Assembly (NCBI GenBank): GCA_900215285.1
Contig: OCMG01000001.1
Span: forward strand, 105,440-169,439
Direction of reading: 5' to 3'
Origin: Ensifer adhaerens
GTDB taxonomy: Bacteria > Pseudomonadota > Alphaproteobacteria > Rhizobiales > Rhizobiaceae
DNA length: 64,000 bases
The translations under genes were made by a program, and so were the position numbers. The notes under the pieces are model-generated. The model made no database searches and had not been told where the DNA came from. It saw only the letters and a program-made list of their open reading frames with translations. How positions within the stretch are numbered: position 1 is the first letter of the stretch; every line of letters starts with the position of its first letter. This document shows positions 32,654 to 40,509 of this stretch, piece after piece.

Positions 32654-34765
32654 CTAATCGGCAACGATTAAATCGTGTTCGCGCGCCTTCGCAGCGCTTT
32701 TCATCGCTGCCTGCAGAACACCTGCGCTCTGATCTGCAATCTCATCCATCGACGCAAATGTTGCTAGGATGGCATCGTGGGGAGCCGGTCGGCCCAGAAG
32801 GTAACCCTGCATGGCGTCGCATCCTTCCTGGCGCAGGATGTCAAGCTGGCTACGGGTTTCCACGCCTTCGGCTAGAACCGGCACATCCATGCTCTTGCCG
32901 ATGGCGAGCACGGCACGGATGATGGCGCGGGCTTGCGGGCTGTCCTCGATCTGGTTCATGAACGAGCGATCGAGCTTGATCTTGTTGAATGGGAAGGTTC
33001 TGAGCGTTTCCAGCGAAGAATAGCCGGTTCCGAAGTCGTCGAGCGCAATGGTGACGCCCAAGGCCTTGATCTGCGACAGAAGCGCGAGCGTGCGTTCGCG
33101 GTTGTCGATGATGGACGATTCCGTCAGTTCCAGTTCAAGCCGGTGCGGCGCAAGGCCGGTCTGCTCCAGGGTCTTGCGGACAAGGCCGGGAAGTTTCGGA
33201 TCGTTGAGCTGGATGGGTGAAAGGTTTACCGCTATCCGCAGGTCGTTCGGCCAAGTGGAGGCCTGTTCGCAAGCCTTCTGCAGAACCCAGCGACCGATCT
33301 CCATGATCAGGCCGCTTTCTTCGGCAATCGGAATGAAGTCCACGGGCGAAACCATCCCGCGTGCGGGATGCCGCCACCGCAACAGGACCTCGTACCCGGT
33401 CACCTCTTCTGTATCGACGTCGTTCTGCACCTGATAGTAAAGTTCCAGTTCGCCATTGGCGAGCGCGTTGCGCAGATCGGCGGCGAGAGCCTTGCGCTGG
33501 CGCACGACTTCATCCATGCCGGAATCGTAGAAGCAGATCGAGGTGATGGGGCTTGCCTTGGCGCGATACATGGCCAGATCGGCCCGGCTCACCAGATCCT
33601 GCGCATCAGGTGCGTCGGCTGGGTAGAAGGCCGCTCCGAGACTGACGCCGATGCTCACCTCGGTTCCATCTTCAAGCGCAATGGGTCGGACCAGCGCGTT
33701 CTTGACATGCATCATGTCCTCGAAGACGAGTTTCTCGTTGCTGCACCGGCTGATCATCGCGAACTCGTCGCCGCCCAGCCGTGCGAAGAAGAGGCGCTCC
33801 GACCGAAGCGTGGCAAGCCGCTCGCCGACTTCGGCAAGAACGATATCGCCTGCCGAATGCCCCCAGAGATCGTTGATTTCCTTGAAGCGGTCGAGATCCA
33901 TGCCGATAAAGGCAAAACCCTCACCGCTCCCGTTGCTCTGTTCGATGGCGGTAACAAGCTTGTCGCTGAAGTTCTGCCGGTTCGGTAGACCGGTCAGACT
34001 ATCGTAGAGAGCCATCTGGTAGAGCTTGCGATCGGAATCGCTGCGCAAGCGGTGGTCGATGATGAAGGATGTCAGTCCCGTTCCCGCGATGACGATACAG
34101 GCGAGCGCGATTGCCATGGCCATGGCGAGATAGGAGCCCTGCTGAACGCTCATCCCCCGCAATATGAGGGGTGTCACCGTCATGGCGGTCATGCCCGTAA
34201 AATGCAGTGCGACAATACCGGCAGCAAAGACCCCGGCTGCCTTCTCGGGGCGCGCCTTCATCTCCTTCTGCTTCATCAATTCCAGCGCAGTGATCGACGC
34301 GACAACGATGAGGACAACGGAAACGATGACAAACGTTCCCTCCCAATTGACAAGGCCGTCGATGTGAAAGGCGCTCATGCCCAAGTAATGCATCGACGCG
34401 ACGCCAAGACCGACCAGAATGCCTCCGGCTGTCGCGCTGAATGGGATAGCGAATGTGGTCGCAGACAGTCCGGCAAAGATACCGGCAATCGCGATCAGCA
34501 GCGACACGATGGTCAAGACCGGGTCGAAGCTGACAGGCGCTCCCGTCTTGAAGGCAAGGATGGCGATGAAATGTGTCGACCATACCGAAGAGCCGGCAGC
34601 CGTGGCGGCGAGAAAATTCCACCCAAGAGCGGTCAGGCCCCGATCTTTCAGCCCGCGGTCGAAAAGCCGGAAGGAAAGCCAGCTTCCGAAGGCGCAGATC
34701 GTGGCAGCAAGAGCCACGAGCTTGAGGTCATGCCCAACAGTAATGCACAAGAGAACATCAAGCAT
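32654..34765 (-). CDS. MHYT-GGDEF-EAL membrane c-di-GMP enzyme
   Basis: A 703-residue protein. The N-terminal seven-helix MHYT sensor shows three motifs (STHFIAI, MHYLGMSAF, LHFTGMTAM), which are thought to bind a metal and sense a diatomic gas. A GGDEF domain follows with an intact LGGDEFAM near residue 330. An EAL domain has EVLLRW near 458, DDFGTGYSS, KLDRSF and EGVE. Both catalytic signatures look intact, so it could make or break c-di-GMP. It has no partner genes nearby. Two GGGTTTAAGC repeats lie upstream. Confidence 0.9.
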   Translation of the reverse strand: MLDVLLCITVGHDLKLVALAATICAFGSWLSFRLFDRGLKDRGLTALGWNFLAATAAGSSVWSTHFIAILAFKTGAPVSFDPVLTIVSLLIAIAGIFAGLSATTFAIPFSATAGGILVGLGVASMHYLGMSAFHIDGLVNWEGTFVIVSVVLIVVASITALELMKQKEMKARPEKAAGVFAAGIVALHFTGMTAMTVTPLILRGMSVQQGSYLAMAMAIALACIVIAGTGLTSFIIDHRLRSDSDRKLYQMALYDSLTGLPNRQNFSDKLVTAIEQSNGSGEGFAFIGMDLDRFKEINDLWGHSAGDIVLAEVGERLATLRSERLFFARLGGDEFAMISRCSNEKLVFEDMMHVKNALVRPIALEDGTEVSIGVSLGAAFYPADAPDAQDLVSRADLAMYRAKASPITSICFYDSGMDEVVRQRKALAADLRNALANGELELYYQVQNDVDTEEVTGYEVLLRWRHPARGMVSPVDFIPIAEESGLIMEIGRWVLQKACEQASTWPNDLRIAVNLSPIQLNDPKLPGLVRKTLEQTGLAPHRLELELTESSIIDNRERTLALLSQIKALGVTIALDDFGTGYSSLETLRTFPFNKIKLDRSFMNQIEDSPQARAIIRAVLAIGKSMDVPVLAEGVETRSQLDILRQEGCDAMQGYLLGRPAPHDAILATFASMDEIADQSAGVLQAAMKSAAKAREHDLIVAD

Positions 34766-34840
34766 ACATATACCCGCTACAATGAATTCGCATTCATCGC
34801 ACTAACAGCTTAAGACTTCCATAATTCCCATATAAATTAG

Positions 34841-34870
34841 GGGTTTAAGCGCATAACCAAGGGTTTAAGC
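34841..34870 (-). repeat. GGGTTTAAGC direct repeat upstream of the c-di-GMP gene
   Basis: GGGTTTAAGC at 34841-34850 and 34861-34870, exactly 20 bp apart (about two helical turns). It lies 76-105 bp upstream of the MHYT gene start in AT-rich DNA. It is a candidate activator or repressor site; the protein is unknown. Confidence 0.4.
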
Positions 34871-34997
34871 AGACCCTCATCTTTAAACGCAACCATGCAA
34901 GCCTCAATTGCGTTAGACAGGCGTGCGTAGAACGATAGGCGAAGTTGGAGCATGAGGTCCAAAGCGACTGAAAATTCCTATTACGAGCGCCCCCGTC

Positions 34998-35264
34998 ATG
35001 GATCATTTCGACGGGAAGCGATTCTTCAACCCTGACAGCGTCGATCCGAACGGGTTCTCTAAGGTGCTACAATAGCGGTTTCGCGAGATGCCGCAGCTCA
35101 GCCGCCGGCGCTCGCCTCCACTTTCCGCAGGTAAAGTCCGAGGCGCGTCGGAGGGAAATCGGCTGCGCGTTAAGATTGTCGAACATGCGTCCGTGCCGCG
35201 TCTGCCCATTATTAGTCGGGCACCGCGTCAGCGAACCCAGCTACAATATCTGCATTGTGCATAG
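34998..35264 (+). pseudogene. Remnant of an MBL-fold metallohydrolase gene
   Basis: The frame from ATG 34998 reads MDHFDGKRFFNPDSVDPNGF, a typical start of RomA/UlaG-like MBL-fold hydrolases. It hits a stop at 35073. After the stop the same frame gives GNRLRVKIVEHAS, similar to the RVTFVNHAS strand of the same family, and stops again at 35262. The metal-binding HxHxDH region is missing. It is a decayed gene; the assignment rests on short motifs. Confidence 0.4.
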
Positions 35265-35371
35265 GAACTCGCCGACTTCGATGAAAACCCCGAGCTGGGA
35301 GCGCGGCGCGGGGCCGACGCTCGCGTGCGGGCCGGCCACCTGTTCCGCTGCCGTAAGCGGAGCGCGCGCGA

Positions 35372-35437
35372 GAAAAAGGATCACAAGCCCGCGAAATCAC
35401 CGGTGCCAAGAAACAGGCCGAGGAATGGAGTGAATAG
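35372..35437 (+). pseudogene. 3' end of a HI1419-like RelE-type toxin gene
   Basis: The frame ending with TAG at 35435-35437 reads EKGSQAREITGAKKQAEEW, which resembles the conserved C-terminus (GGDKSSQ...DI..AK..A.EW) of HI1419-type toxins. A stop codon interrupts this frame just upstream, and no intact toxin start was found. It ends one base before the antitoxin ATG, the normal toxin-first order of this family. Confidence 0.42.
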
Positions 35438-35438
35438 T

Positions 35439-35768
35439 ATGACCGAGAAGCTCAGGACCTACGATCCGGCCACAGCGCTTGTCGATGATGCGGAAATCGC
35501 CGCATTCATGGCGGACGCCTTCGAGACAGGCGACGTGTCCTATATTGCTAAGGCTCTCGGTGTCGTCGCTCGCGCGAAGGGTATGGCTGAGATTGCGCGT
35601 AAGACTGGATTGTCTGGCGAACAGCTGTACCGCTCGTTCAGCGACTGCGGAAACCCGACGTTGAAGACGACATTGGCGGTTATGCGTGCGGTCTGCGTCG
35701 ACATAACCGCAAACAAAGGTTCAGGAAGTCCAATAAGCGAGGCTTGTGGTCTGCGTTGCCACGTCTGA
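35439..35768 (+). CDS. HI1420-like antitoxin, apparently orphaned
   Basis: A 109-residue protein (TYDPATALVDDAEIAAFMADAF, ALGVVARAKGMAEIARKTGLSGEQLYRSFS, NPTLKTTLAVMRAV). These blocks are the signature of the HI1420/HigA2 addiction-module antidote family with its helix-turn-helix. The matching toxin upstream is reduced to a fragment, so the antitoxin may persist as a regulator or protect against related toxins elsewhere. Confidence 0.75.
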   Translation: MTEKLRTYDPATALVDDAEIAAFMADAFETGDVSYIAKALGVVARAKGMAEIARKTGLSGEQLYRSFSDCGNPTLKTTLAVMRAVCVDITANKGSGSPISEACGLRCHV

Positions 35769-35781
35769 CAGAACGCTTGGG

Positions 35782-35814
35782 GCGAGGGGAACCCCCTTCG
35801 GCCCTTCCCCTCGC
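35782..35814 (+). terminator. Strong hairpin after the antitoxin gene
   Basis: Arms GCGAGGGGAA (35782-35791) and TTCCCCTCGC (35805-35814) pair perfectly around a 13-base loop. It begins 14 bases after the antitoxin stop. There is no T-tract, so it may act as a transcript-end stabiliser rather than a classic intrinsic terminator. Confidence 0.4.
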
Positions 35815-36420
35815 ACACCCCTGCCCGCCCATTGTGCCTGTCGAATCCACAAAGGTTCCCCGGCCTTTTGCGCAGAGGGCTGATGCGTCATGCCAGTGAA
35901 GCGACAACAGCCCCTTCCGCCATCCGAGTTGCGTCATGATCGCCATGGCTGTCTGGTTGCCGGGTGTCTGCTGCAGGATGATAGGAGCACGGTCGCGACG
36001 GGTTCTGGTCTTCACCTTCGAGACTTTGCATGACGGTTGCCCTGTCTCACCCGAGGGACGCCGCCGCCAGCGCCGGGATGTGGGGCCTTCTCCACATCGA
36101 CGATCATCTGACCAGGGCCGTCAGAGCTTTGATGATGAAGCGGGGCTGGGATTGTCCTCGTTCAGGCGAACTAGACGAAACCGCATGTCTTCCCGTATCT
36201 CCTTGTTTGCGTTGCCTCAGTCGATGGGTCACTGCGGCCGGCCGTGCGGCCAGCAACCGCCGGCTGGGACGAATTTCCCCAGGCCTTCAGCCATTCCTCG
36301 CGCAACAAATTCGCCCCAGCCGGCGGCGCTCCGCTTTGCTTTGCCCCTTCGGGTGCAGTCCGCCCGTCTTCCGGCCGCTCTTGTGTGACCATCGGCAACG
36401 CAAACAAAGGAGACACTGCC
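35815..36420 (+). promoter_or_regulatory. Long upstream region of the DUF736 gene with a large stem-loop
   Basis: About 600 bp with no supportable gene. The marked feature is an inverted repeat of 20-base arms (36257-36276 and 36307-36326, one mismatch, 30-base loop) about 95 bp before the DUF736 ATG. Frames across this region are open by GC bias but show no domain. ACAAAGGAGACACTGCC before the ATG gives a good ribosome-binding site. Confidence 0.45.
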
Positions 36421-36741
36421 ATGACCGATCTCGTCAACTTCATCCGCTTCAACGAAGACAAGACCCTTTCGGGCAACATCGCATCACTGGCCTACGACAT
36501 CGACATCGTCGGCGAAGCCTTCGAAAGCACCAACGCCAGGGCGCCGGTCTATCGCCTCTTCGCCAAGACGCCGCGCGGCCGCCGCGTCGAAATCGGCGGG
36601 GTCTGGGAGAAGCAGAACCAGAGCGGTGGTCACTACTTCACCCTGACGGTCAACACCGGCCACGGCGCGCTCAACGCCAATCTCGGCCGCTACCCTGGCC
36701 AGGACGATGAAAGCCTGATGGCGGTCATCGCCTGGAACTGA
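36421..36741 (+). CDS. DUF736 family protein
   Basis: A 106-residue protein (TDLVNFIRFNEDKTLSGNIA, LAYDIDIVGEAFES, GGVWEKQNQSGGHYFTLTV, GRYPGQDDESLMAVIAW). The family is frequent on rhizobial plasmids and ICEs near transfer genes; the function is unknown. A paralog lies at 50038-50370 directly downstream of virD4. A strong terminator follows eight bases after the stop. Confidence 0.82.
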   Translation: MTDLVNFIRFNEDKTLSGNIASLAYDIDIVGEAFESTNARAPVYRLFAKTPRGRRVEIGGVWEKQNQSGGHYFTLTVNTGHGALNANLGRYPGQDDESLMAVIAWN

Positions 36742-36748
36742 CACGCCA

Positions 36749-36780
36749 GGCCCCCGGCCTCAATGGCCGGGGGCCCTTTT
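36749..36780 (+). terminator. Intrinsic terminator after DUF736
   Basis: Perfect 11-bp stem GGCCCCCGGCC/GGCCGGGGGCC (36749-36759 and 36765-36775) with a TCAAT loop, followed by CTTTT. A typical Rho-independent terminator. Confidence 0.82.
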
Positions 36781-36820
36781 GCGTCCGGTTGCCCACGCGG
36801 TCCGCCGGTTCCGGCGGTCA

Positions 36821-37063
36821 TCATTTGCGGCGATAGCCGCGCCTTTGCTTCTGATGCGCGAGCGCATTCATTCGCTTCAAGAGATCGGCCTCTTCTTGCA
36901 GAAGCTCCGATTTCTTCTGACCGGTGCTGCCGATCCTGCCCCAGCGGCGCTCCAGCCACATCGCACCAAACAGATCTTGCACGATCTCAAGCGCGTAGAA
37001 CCGGGCCATGTTCCGGCTCGGGTCAATCCGTTCAGCATAGAAAGAACAAGGGGGTGTCGTCAT
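36821..37063 (-). CDS. WGR-domain protein
   Basis: An 80-residue protein started at ATG 37063; ATG 37123 would add 20 residues lacking family similarity. Landmarks are FYAERIDPSRNMARFYALEI, RRWGRIGSTGQ (the WGR motif) and the basic end ALAHQKQRRGYRRK. WGR domains bind nucleic acids. Stand-alone small WGR proteins are common on rhizobial plasmids; their job is unknown. Confidence 0.76.
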   Translation of the reverse strand: MTTPPCSFYAERIDPSRNMARFYALEIVQDLFGAMWLERRWGRIGSTGQKKSELLQEEADLLKRMNALAHQKQRRGYRRK

Positions 37064-37204
37064 GCCGGCAATTGTTGCTGCGATCCATGTCCGGGTCCAA
37101 TGAGAGTTTTGAATCAATGCCATCGAAGGGATTCAATTTGGTGATCCGTCGCTGTTCGCTTCTTTGACATCACCTTTGGCGGGTGCGCACGATGTCTGTG
37201 CCAC

Positions 37205-37621
37205 GAAGCCAGCCTGCGGCCTTCTCCGCCGATACCGGTGACGATCGCTTGTTCGGAGGCTGCGCTTGAAGGGTGATCGCCGCCTGGCGATCTCGTTTCA
37301 TAAGGTGCAGCCGCTTGTTGCTTGCTGCTCTCCTCTCCTGTTCTTTTGCCGCTCTACGATGCTCCGCCGGTCTCGCCAATGGGCAAGCAGGCTTTGCCTG
37401 TCTCTCGGTGACAAAACCGGCTTTCAGCGCATCCGCGCCGAACCTTCCGGTTTTCTCATCGACAGACCCATGACTAGTCCGCCAGTGCACCGGGGAGCGG
37501 GCTTCGCCCTCCCCCTTCGTTCGGTTGGATGTGAGGGCACATCCACCGAAACGGTGGGTGAAGGCTTCGCCCACGGGCGGGGCTTGCTCTCAAGGACATC
37601 GGAAACCTTGGAGACCCTATC
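37205..37621 (+). promoter_or_regulatory. Structured leader, copy B (upstream of DUF932 gene)
   Basis: Aligned with copy A over its full length and equally spaced from the ATG. The long hairpin is at 37400-37420 and 37447-37467. One pair is T-A in copy A and G-C here, and a neighbour changes from G-C to a G-T wobble, so pairing is kept despite sequence change. The three small stems before the ATG are identical to copy A. Confidence 0.6.
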
Positions 37622-38476
37622 ATGAGCATCTACACTGAGACTGCCCGCTTCGACACCGGTCGCGCCATGACCGAGGATGAAATGCGCCGCATTGCACCGT
37701 CGATTTTCGCAACGGTCGCCCATGAAAGCCGTTCGGAACGCTTTCAGCCGATCCCCACCATCGAAATCCTGAGAGGGCTGACAAAGGAAGGCTTCGTGCC
37801 GGTCGGTGCGAAACAGTCGATGAGCCGCATCGAGGGCAAGTCCGACTTCACCAAGCACCTAATCCGCCTCCGTCGCATTGATGACGGCAAGGTCTACAAT
37901 GTCGGGGACACCGTGTGCGAAATCCTCCTCAAGAATGCCAATGACGGCACCAGCGCTTACGAACTGATGGCGGGCCTGTTTCGTATTCGCTGCCTGAACT
38001 CGCTGGTGGCCGAAACCGGTAAGATCGAGGAAATCAAGGTTCGGCATTCTGGCGATGTTCAGGCCAAGGTGATTGAAGGGACCTATACCGTCCTGAAGGG
38101 CGCTGAACACGCACTGTCCGCGCCACAGGACTGGTCTTCGCTGCGGCTGAACCAGGAGGAACAACATATCCTCGCGCGCAGCGCACATGTGCTACGTTTC
38201 GGTGACGGCGACGGCGAGACGAAAACGCCGATCAAGCCTGAGCAGCTTTTGTCAGCGCGCCGGTCGGGTGATCTTGGTTCCGATCTCTGGACTACATGGA
38301 ACGTCGTGCAGGAAAACGCCATCAAGGGCGGGATCCGTGCGGTCACCCGGGACGAGTTTGGACGTCCACGCCGCGTCAAGTCCCGCGCCGTCACGGGCAT
38401 TGATCAGCATATCAAACTGAACAAGGCGCTTTGGCTCCTCGGCGCTGAAATGGCAAAGCTGAAGGGCGCGCGTTGA
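37622..38476 (+). CDS. DUF932 family plasmid/phage protein
   Basis: A 284-residue protein (ESRSERFQPIPTIEILRGL, GFVPVGAKQSMSRIEGKSDFTKHLIRLRR, VGDTVCEILLKNANDGTSAYELMAGLFRIRCLNSLV). The family is widespread on plasmids and phages and has no established activity; it may help replication or counter host defence. It shares its leader with the ParB-like gene 7 kb away, suggesting common control. Confidence 0.82.
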   Translation: MSIYTETARFDTGRAMTEDEMRRIAPSIFATVAHESRSERFQPIPTIEILRGLTKEGFVPVGAKQSMSRIEGKSDFTKHLIRLRRIDDGKVYNVGDTVCEILLKNANDGTSAYELMAGLFRIRCLNSLVAETGKIEEIKVRHSGDVQAKVIEGTYTVLKGAEHALSAPQDWSSLRLNQEEQHILARSAHVLRFGDGDGETKTPIKPEQLLSARRSGDLGSDLWTTWNVVQENAIKGGIRAVTRDEFGRPRRVKSRAVTGIDQHIKLNKALWLLGAEMAKLKGAR

Positions 38477-38601
38477 CGCGCCCGGATGTCTTACGATCTT
38501 GGCGTCTTGACGCTGAAGGTTGTTTGTCAGATGAGTTGTGACGCGATGCCGGGAGATGCGGCAGAGCTTCAGGCCGGGGGTTCACGAGGCTCCCGGCCGC
38601 C

Positions 38602-38635
38602 TTCGAGGGGCTCCCCGGAAGCCCTGCCCCTCGAA
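38602..38635 (+). terminator. Hairpin downstream of DUF932
   Basis: TTCGAGGGG (38602-38610) pairs perfectly with CCCCTCGAA (38627-38635). No T-tract follows. It resembles the GC-rich hairpin after the antitoxin at 35782 in place and style. Confidence 0.35.
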
Positions 38636-39139
38636 CTCCCCGCCCGCCCGGATCATTATCGCTGTTGTCGTCGGCTGCGGTGCGGCCTTATGCGGAACGC
38701 TTCGGACGGGGCCAGTCGGTCCTGCCTCACCCTTCGGGCCGCAATGCTGAGGCTCCTGCGGCTGGCCGTTATCCGTCCGTGGCGTGACGAGAATTCCCGA
38801 AATCCCGGCTTGCAGCCGGCGCTATGCTGATTGCTCCTATACTCTTCATTGTTTGCTCAGTCCAAGGCTCGCAAGCTGCGCCATGGGCTGCAGTAAGCTG
38901 GGGAGTGGGGCGGTTAGGTCCTCTGAAAAAAATGGAAAATGCGGTCTCTTCACGTTTGTTTCGATCCGTCTGCATGCTGAGCGCGGCCGCGTTTGCCTCG
39001 CCCCACGACATTCACGGTTGAAGTCCCTATTTCCCAGTATTTGTGGGGCACTTTATTGATCCGTCGCGTGACAGCGAGTCTCCCGATTCTCTGTCAGAAT
39101 CTTCGTTGGATGATAATTCTCATCTGCCAGCGTCAATTA

Positions 39140-39153
39140 TTGTCAGCTGACAA
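39140..39153. promoter_or_regulatory. parS: parS-like palindrome upstream of repA
   Basis: TTGTCAGCTGACAA is a perfect 14-bp palindrome. It fits the inner part of the repABC centromere consensus (TT-N4-GC-N4-AA). A near-identical site lies between repB and repC at 41510. It is the likely binding site of the RepB protein. Confidence 0.6.
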
Positions 39154-39199
39154 GATTCCCAAGTCACTGGAAAACAATGGTTATCGGTAAAGTATCAAA

Positions 39200-39217
39200 G
39201 GTTAATGTGCATTAACC
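39200..39217. promoter_or_regulatory. Candidate RepA operator
   Basis: GGTTAATG-TG-CATTAACC is a perfect inverted repeat ending 10 bp before a possible -35 box and 75 bp before the repA start. RepA proteins of this family repress their own promoter at such palindromes. Confidence 0.5.
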
Positions 39218-39291
39218 AAAAATCGCTTGACGCATAGGCGGTCTATGAGATCATTTGCGCAAAATAGAGAGAATTATCGGGTTTACCGTGA

Positions 39292-40509
39292 ATGGCGAAT
39301 AAGAGCGCAAAAGACACGACAATCGAAAAGATCGAGCGCGTTTCGATTGATAAAACTATAGCCGATGATTCTGCAAAATTGAGCAGCAATCTACAGGAGC
39401 TATCTGCTCGCCTTTTTTCTCCAGACGCTCAAAAGGCGCTTCGCCGCTTTAGCAGCACTGAGGCTGCCAAACTGCTTGGCGTGACAGACAGCTATGTGCG
39501 CCATCTTGCAGCCCAAGAAGGGTCTGTGAGTTCAGAGAAGACATCCGGTGGCCGAAGAACCTTCTCATTGGCAGAAATCAACGCAATTCGGCAGCTGCTT
39601 GGAAAGACGAAGTCTGCCTATCTGGCAGGGCGCCGTGAGACCGACCATCTCCAGGTCATCGCCGTCACCAATTTCAAGGGCGGTTCGGGCAAGACTACCA
39701 CGTCGACGCATCTTGCCCAGTATCTTGCGCTGCGGGGTTATCGTGTCCTCGCAGTAGATCTTGACCCGCAAGCATCGATGTCGGCGATGCTGGGCTATCA
39801 GCCGGAGTTTGATGTTGGTGAAAACGAAACTCTCTTCGGCGCTATTCGCTACGATGAGCTTCGCAGGCCAGTCGCCGAGGTGGTCCGCGAAACATACTTC
39901 CCTGGCCTTGATCTAATTCCGGGCAATCTCGAACTCCACGAATTCGAACACGACACACCCAGAGCTCTAGCAGAGCGGCACAACTCCGAGACCGATATGT
40001 TCTTTATGCGTGTCGGTAATGCGCTTACGGATCTATCTGATCGATATGACGTCGTTGTCATCGACTGCCCGCCGACGCTCGGCTTTCTTACGCTGTCGGC
40101 ATTGTGCGCCGCCACCGCCGTTCTCATTACCGTTCATCCGCAGATGCTTGATGTAGCATCCATGAACCAGTTCCTAGCTATGACTTCGGACCTTCTGTCT
40201 GTAGTTAAAGATGCAGGTGGAAATCTTGAATACGACTGGATGCGGTATCTGGTCACACGGTACGAGCCAAACGATGGCCCTCAGGCTCAGATCGTCGCTT
40301 TCCTCCGCTCTCTTTTTGGAGACCGCGTCCTGACCTCAATGATGGTGAAGTCGACGGCAATTTCCGATGCCGGCTTATCGAAGCAGACAATTTACGAGGC
40401 TGCACGCGAGTCGATGAACCGACAGACATATGATCGAGCCGTTGAGGCAATGGATGGCGTAAACATGGAAATTGAAACTCTGCTGAAAAGCTCCTGGGGG
40501 CGCGCATGA
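39292..40509 (+). CDS. repA: RepA, ParA-type partition ATPase of repABC
   Basis: A 405-residue protein. The N-terminal HTH (FSSTEAAKLLGVTDSYVRHL) binds the operator. A deviant Walker A KGGSGKTTTSTHLAQYL follows near residue 130, then DLDPQASMSAMLG and VVIDCPPTLGFLTL. RepA drives segregation together with RepB and represses repABC. Its stop overlaps the repB start (ATGA). Confidence 0.95.
   Translation: MANKSAKDTTIEKIERVSIDKTIADDSAKLSSNLQELSARLFSPDAQKALRRFSSTEAAKLLGVTDSYVRHLAAQEGSVSSEKTSGGRRTFSLAEINAIRQLLGKTKSAYLAGRRETDHLQVIAVTNFKGGSGKTTTSTHLAQYLALRGYRVLAVDLDPQASMSAMLGYQPEFDVGENETLFGAIRYDELRRPVAEVVRETYFPGLDLIPGNLELHEFEHDTPRALAERHNSETDMFFMRVGNALTDLSDRYDVVVIDCPPTLGFLTLSALCAATAVLITVHPQMLDVASMNQFLAMTSDLLSVVKDAGGNLEYDWMRYLVTRYEPNDGPQAQIVAFLRSLFGDRVLTSMMVKSTAISDAGLSKQTIYEAARESMNRQTYDRAVEAMDGVNMEIETLLKSSWGRA

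Larger units (their letters stand above)
38477..39291. promoter_or_regulatory. repABC upstream region
   Basis: About 800 bp without a supportable gene. The first half is GC-rich with the hairpin at 38602. From about 38920 the DNA becomes AT-richer. It then holds the palindromes at 39140 and 39200 and a possible -35 box TTGACG at 39227, 60-65 bp before the repA ATG. Confidence 0.5.

Noticed and set aside
34052..34813. Plus-strand frame opposite the MHYT domain
   Set aside because: Shadow of hydrophobic codons, rich in Arg/Asp/Gly, no family.
36030..36710. 226-residue plus-strand frame spanning the DUF736 leader
   Set aside because: Overlaps the DUF736 gene in another frame; Arg-rich low-complexity sequence without a domain.
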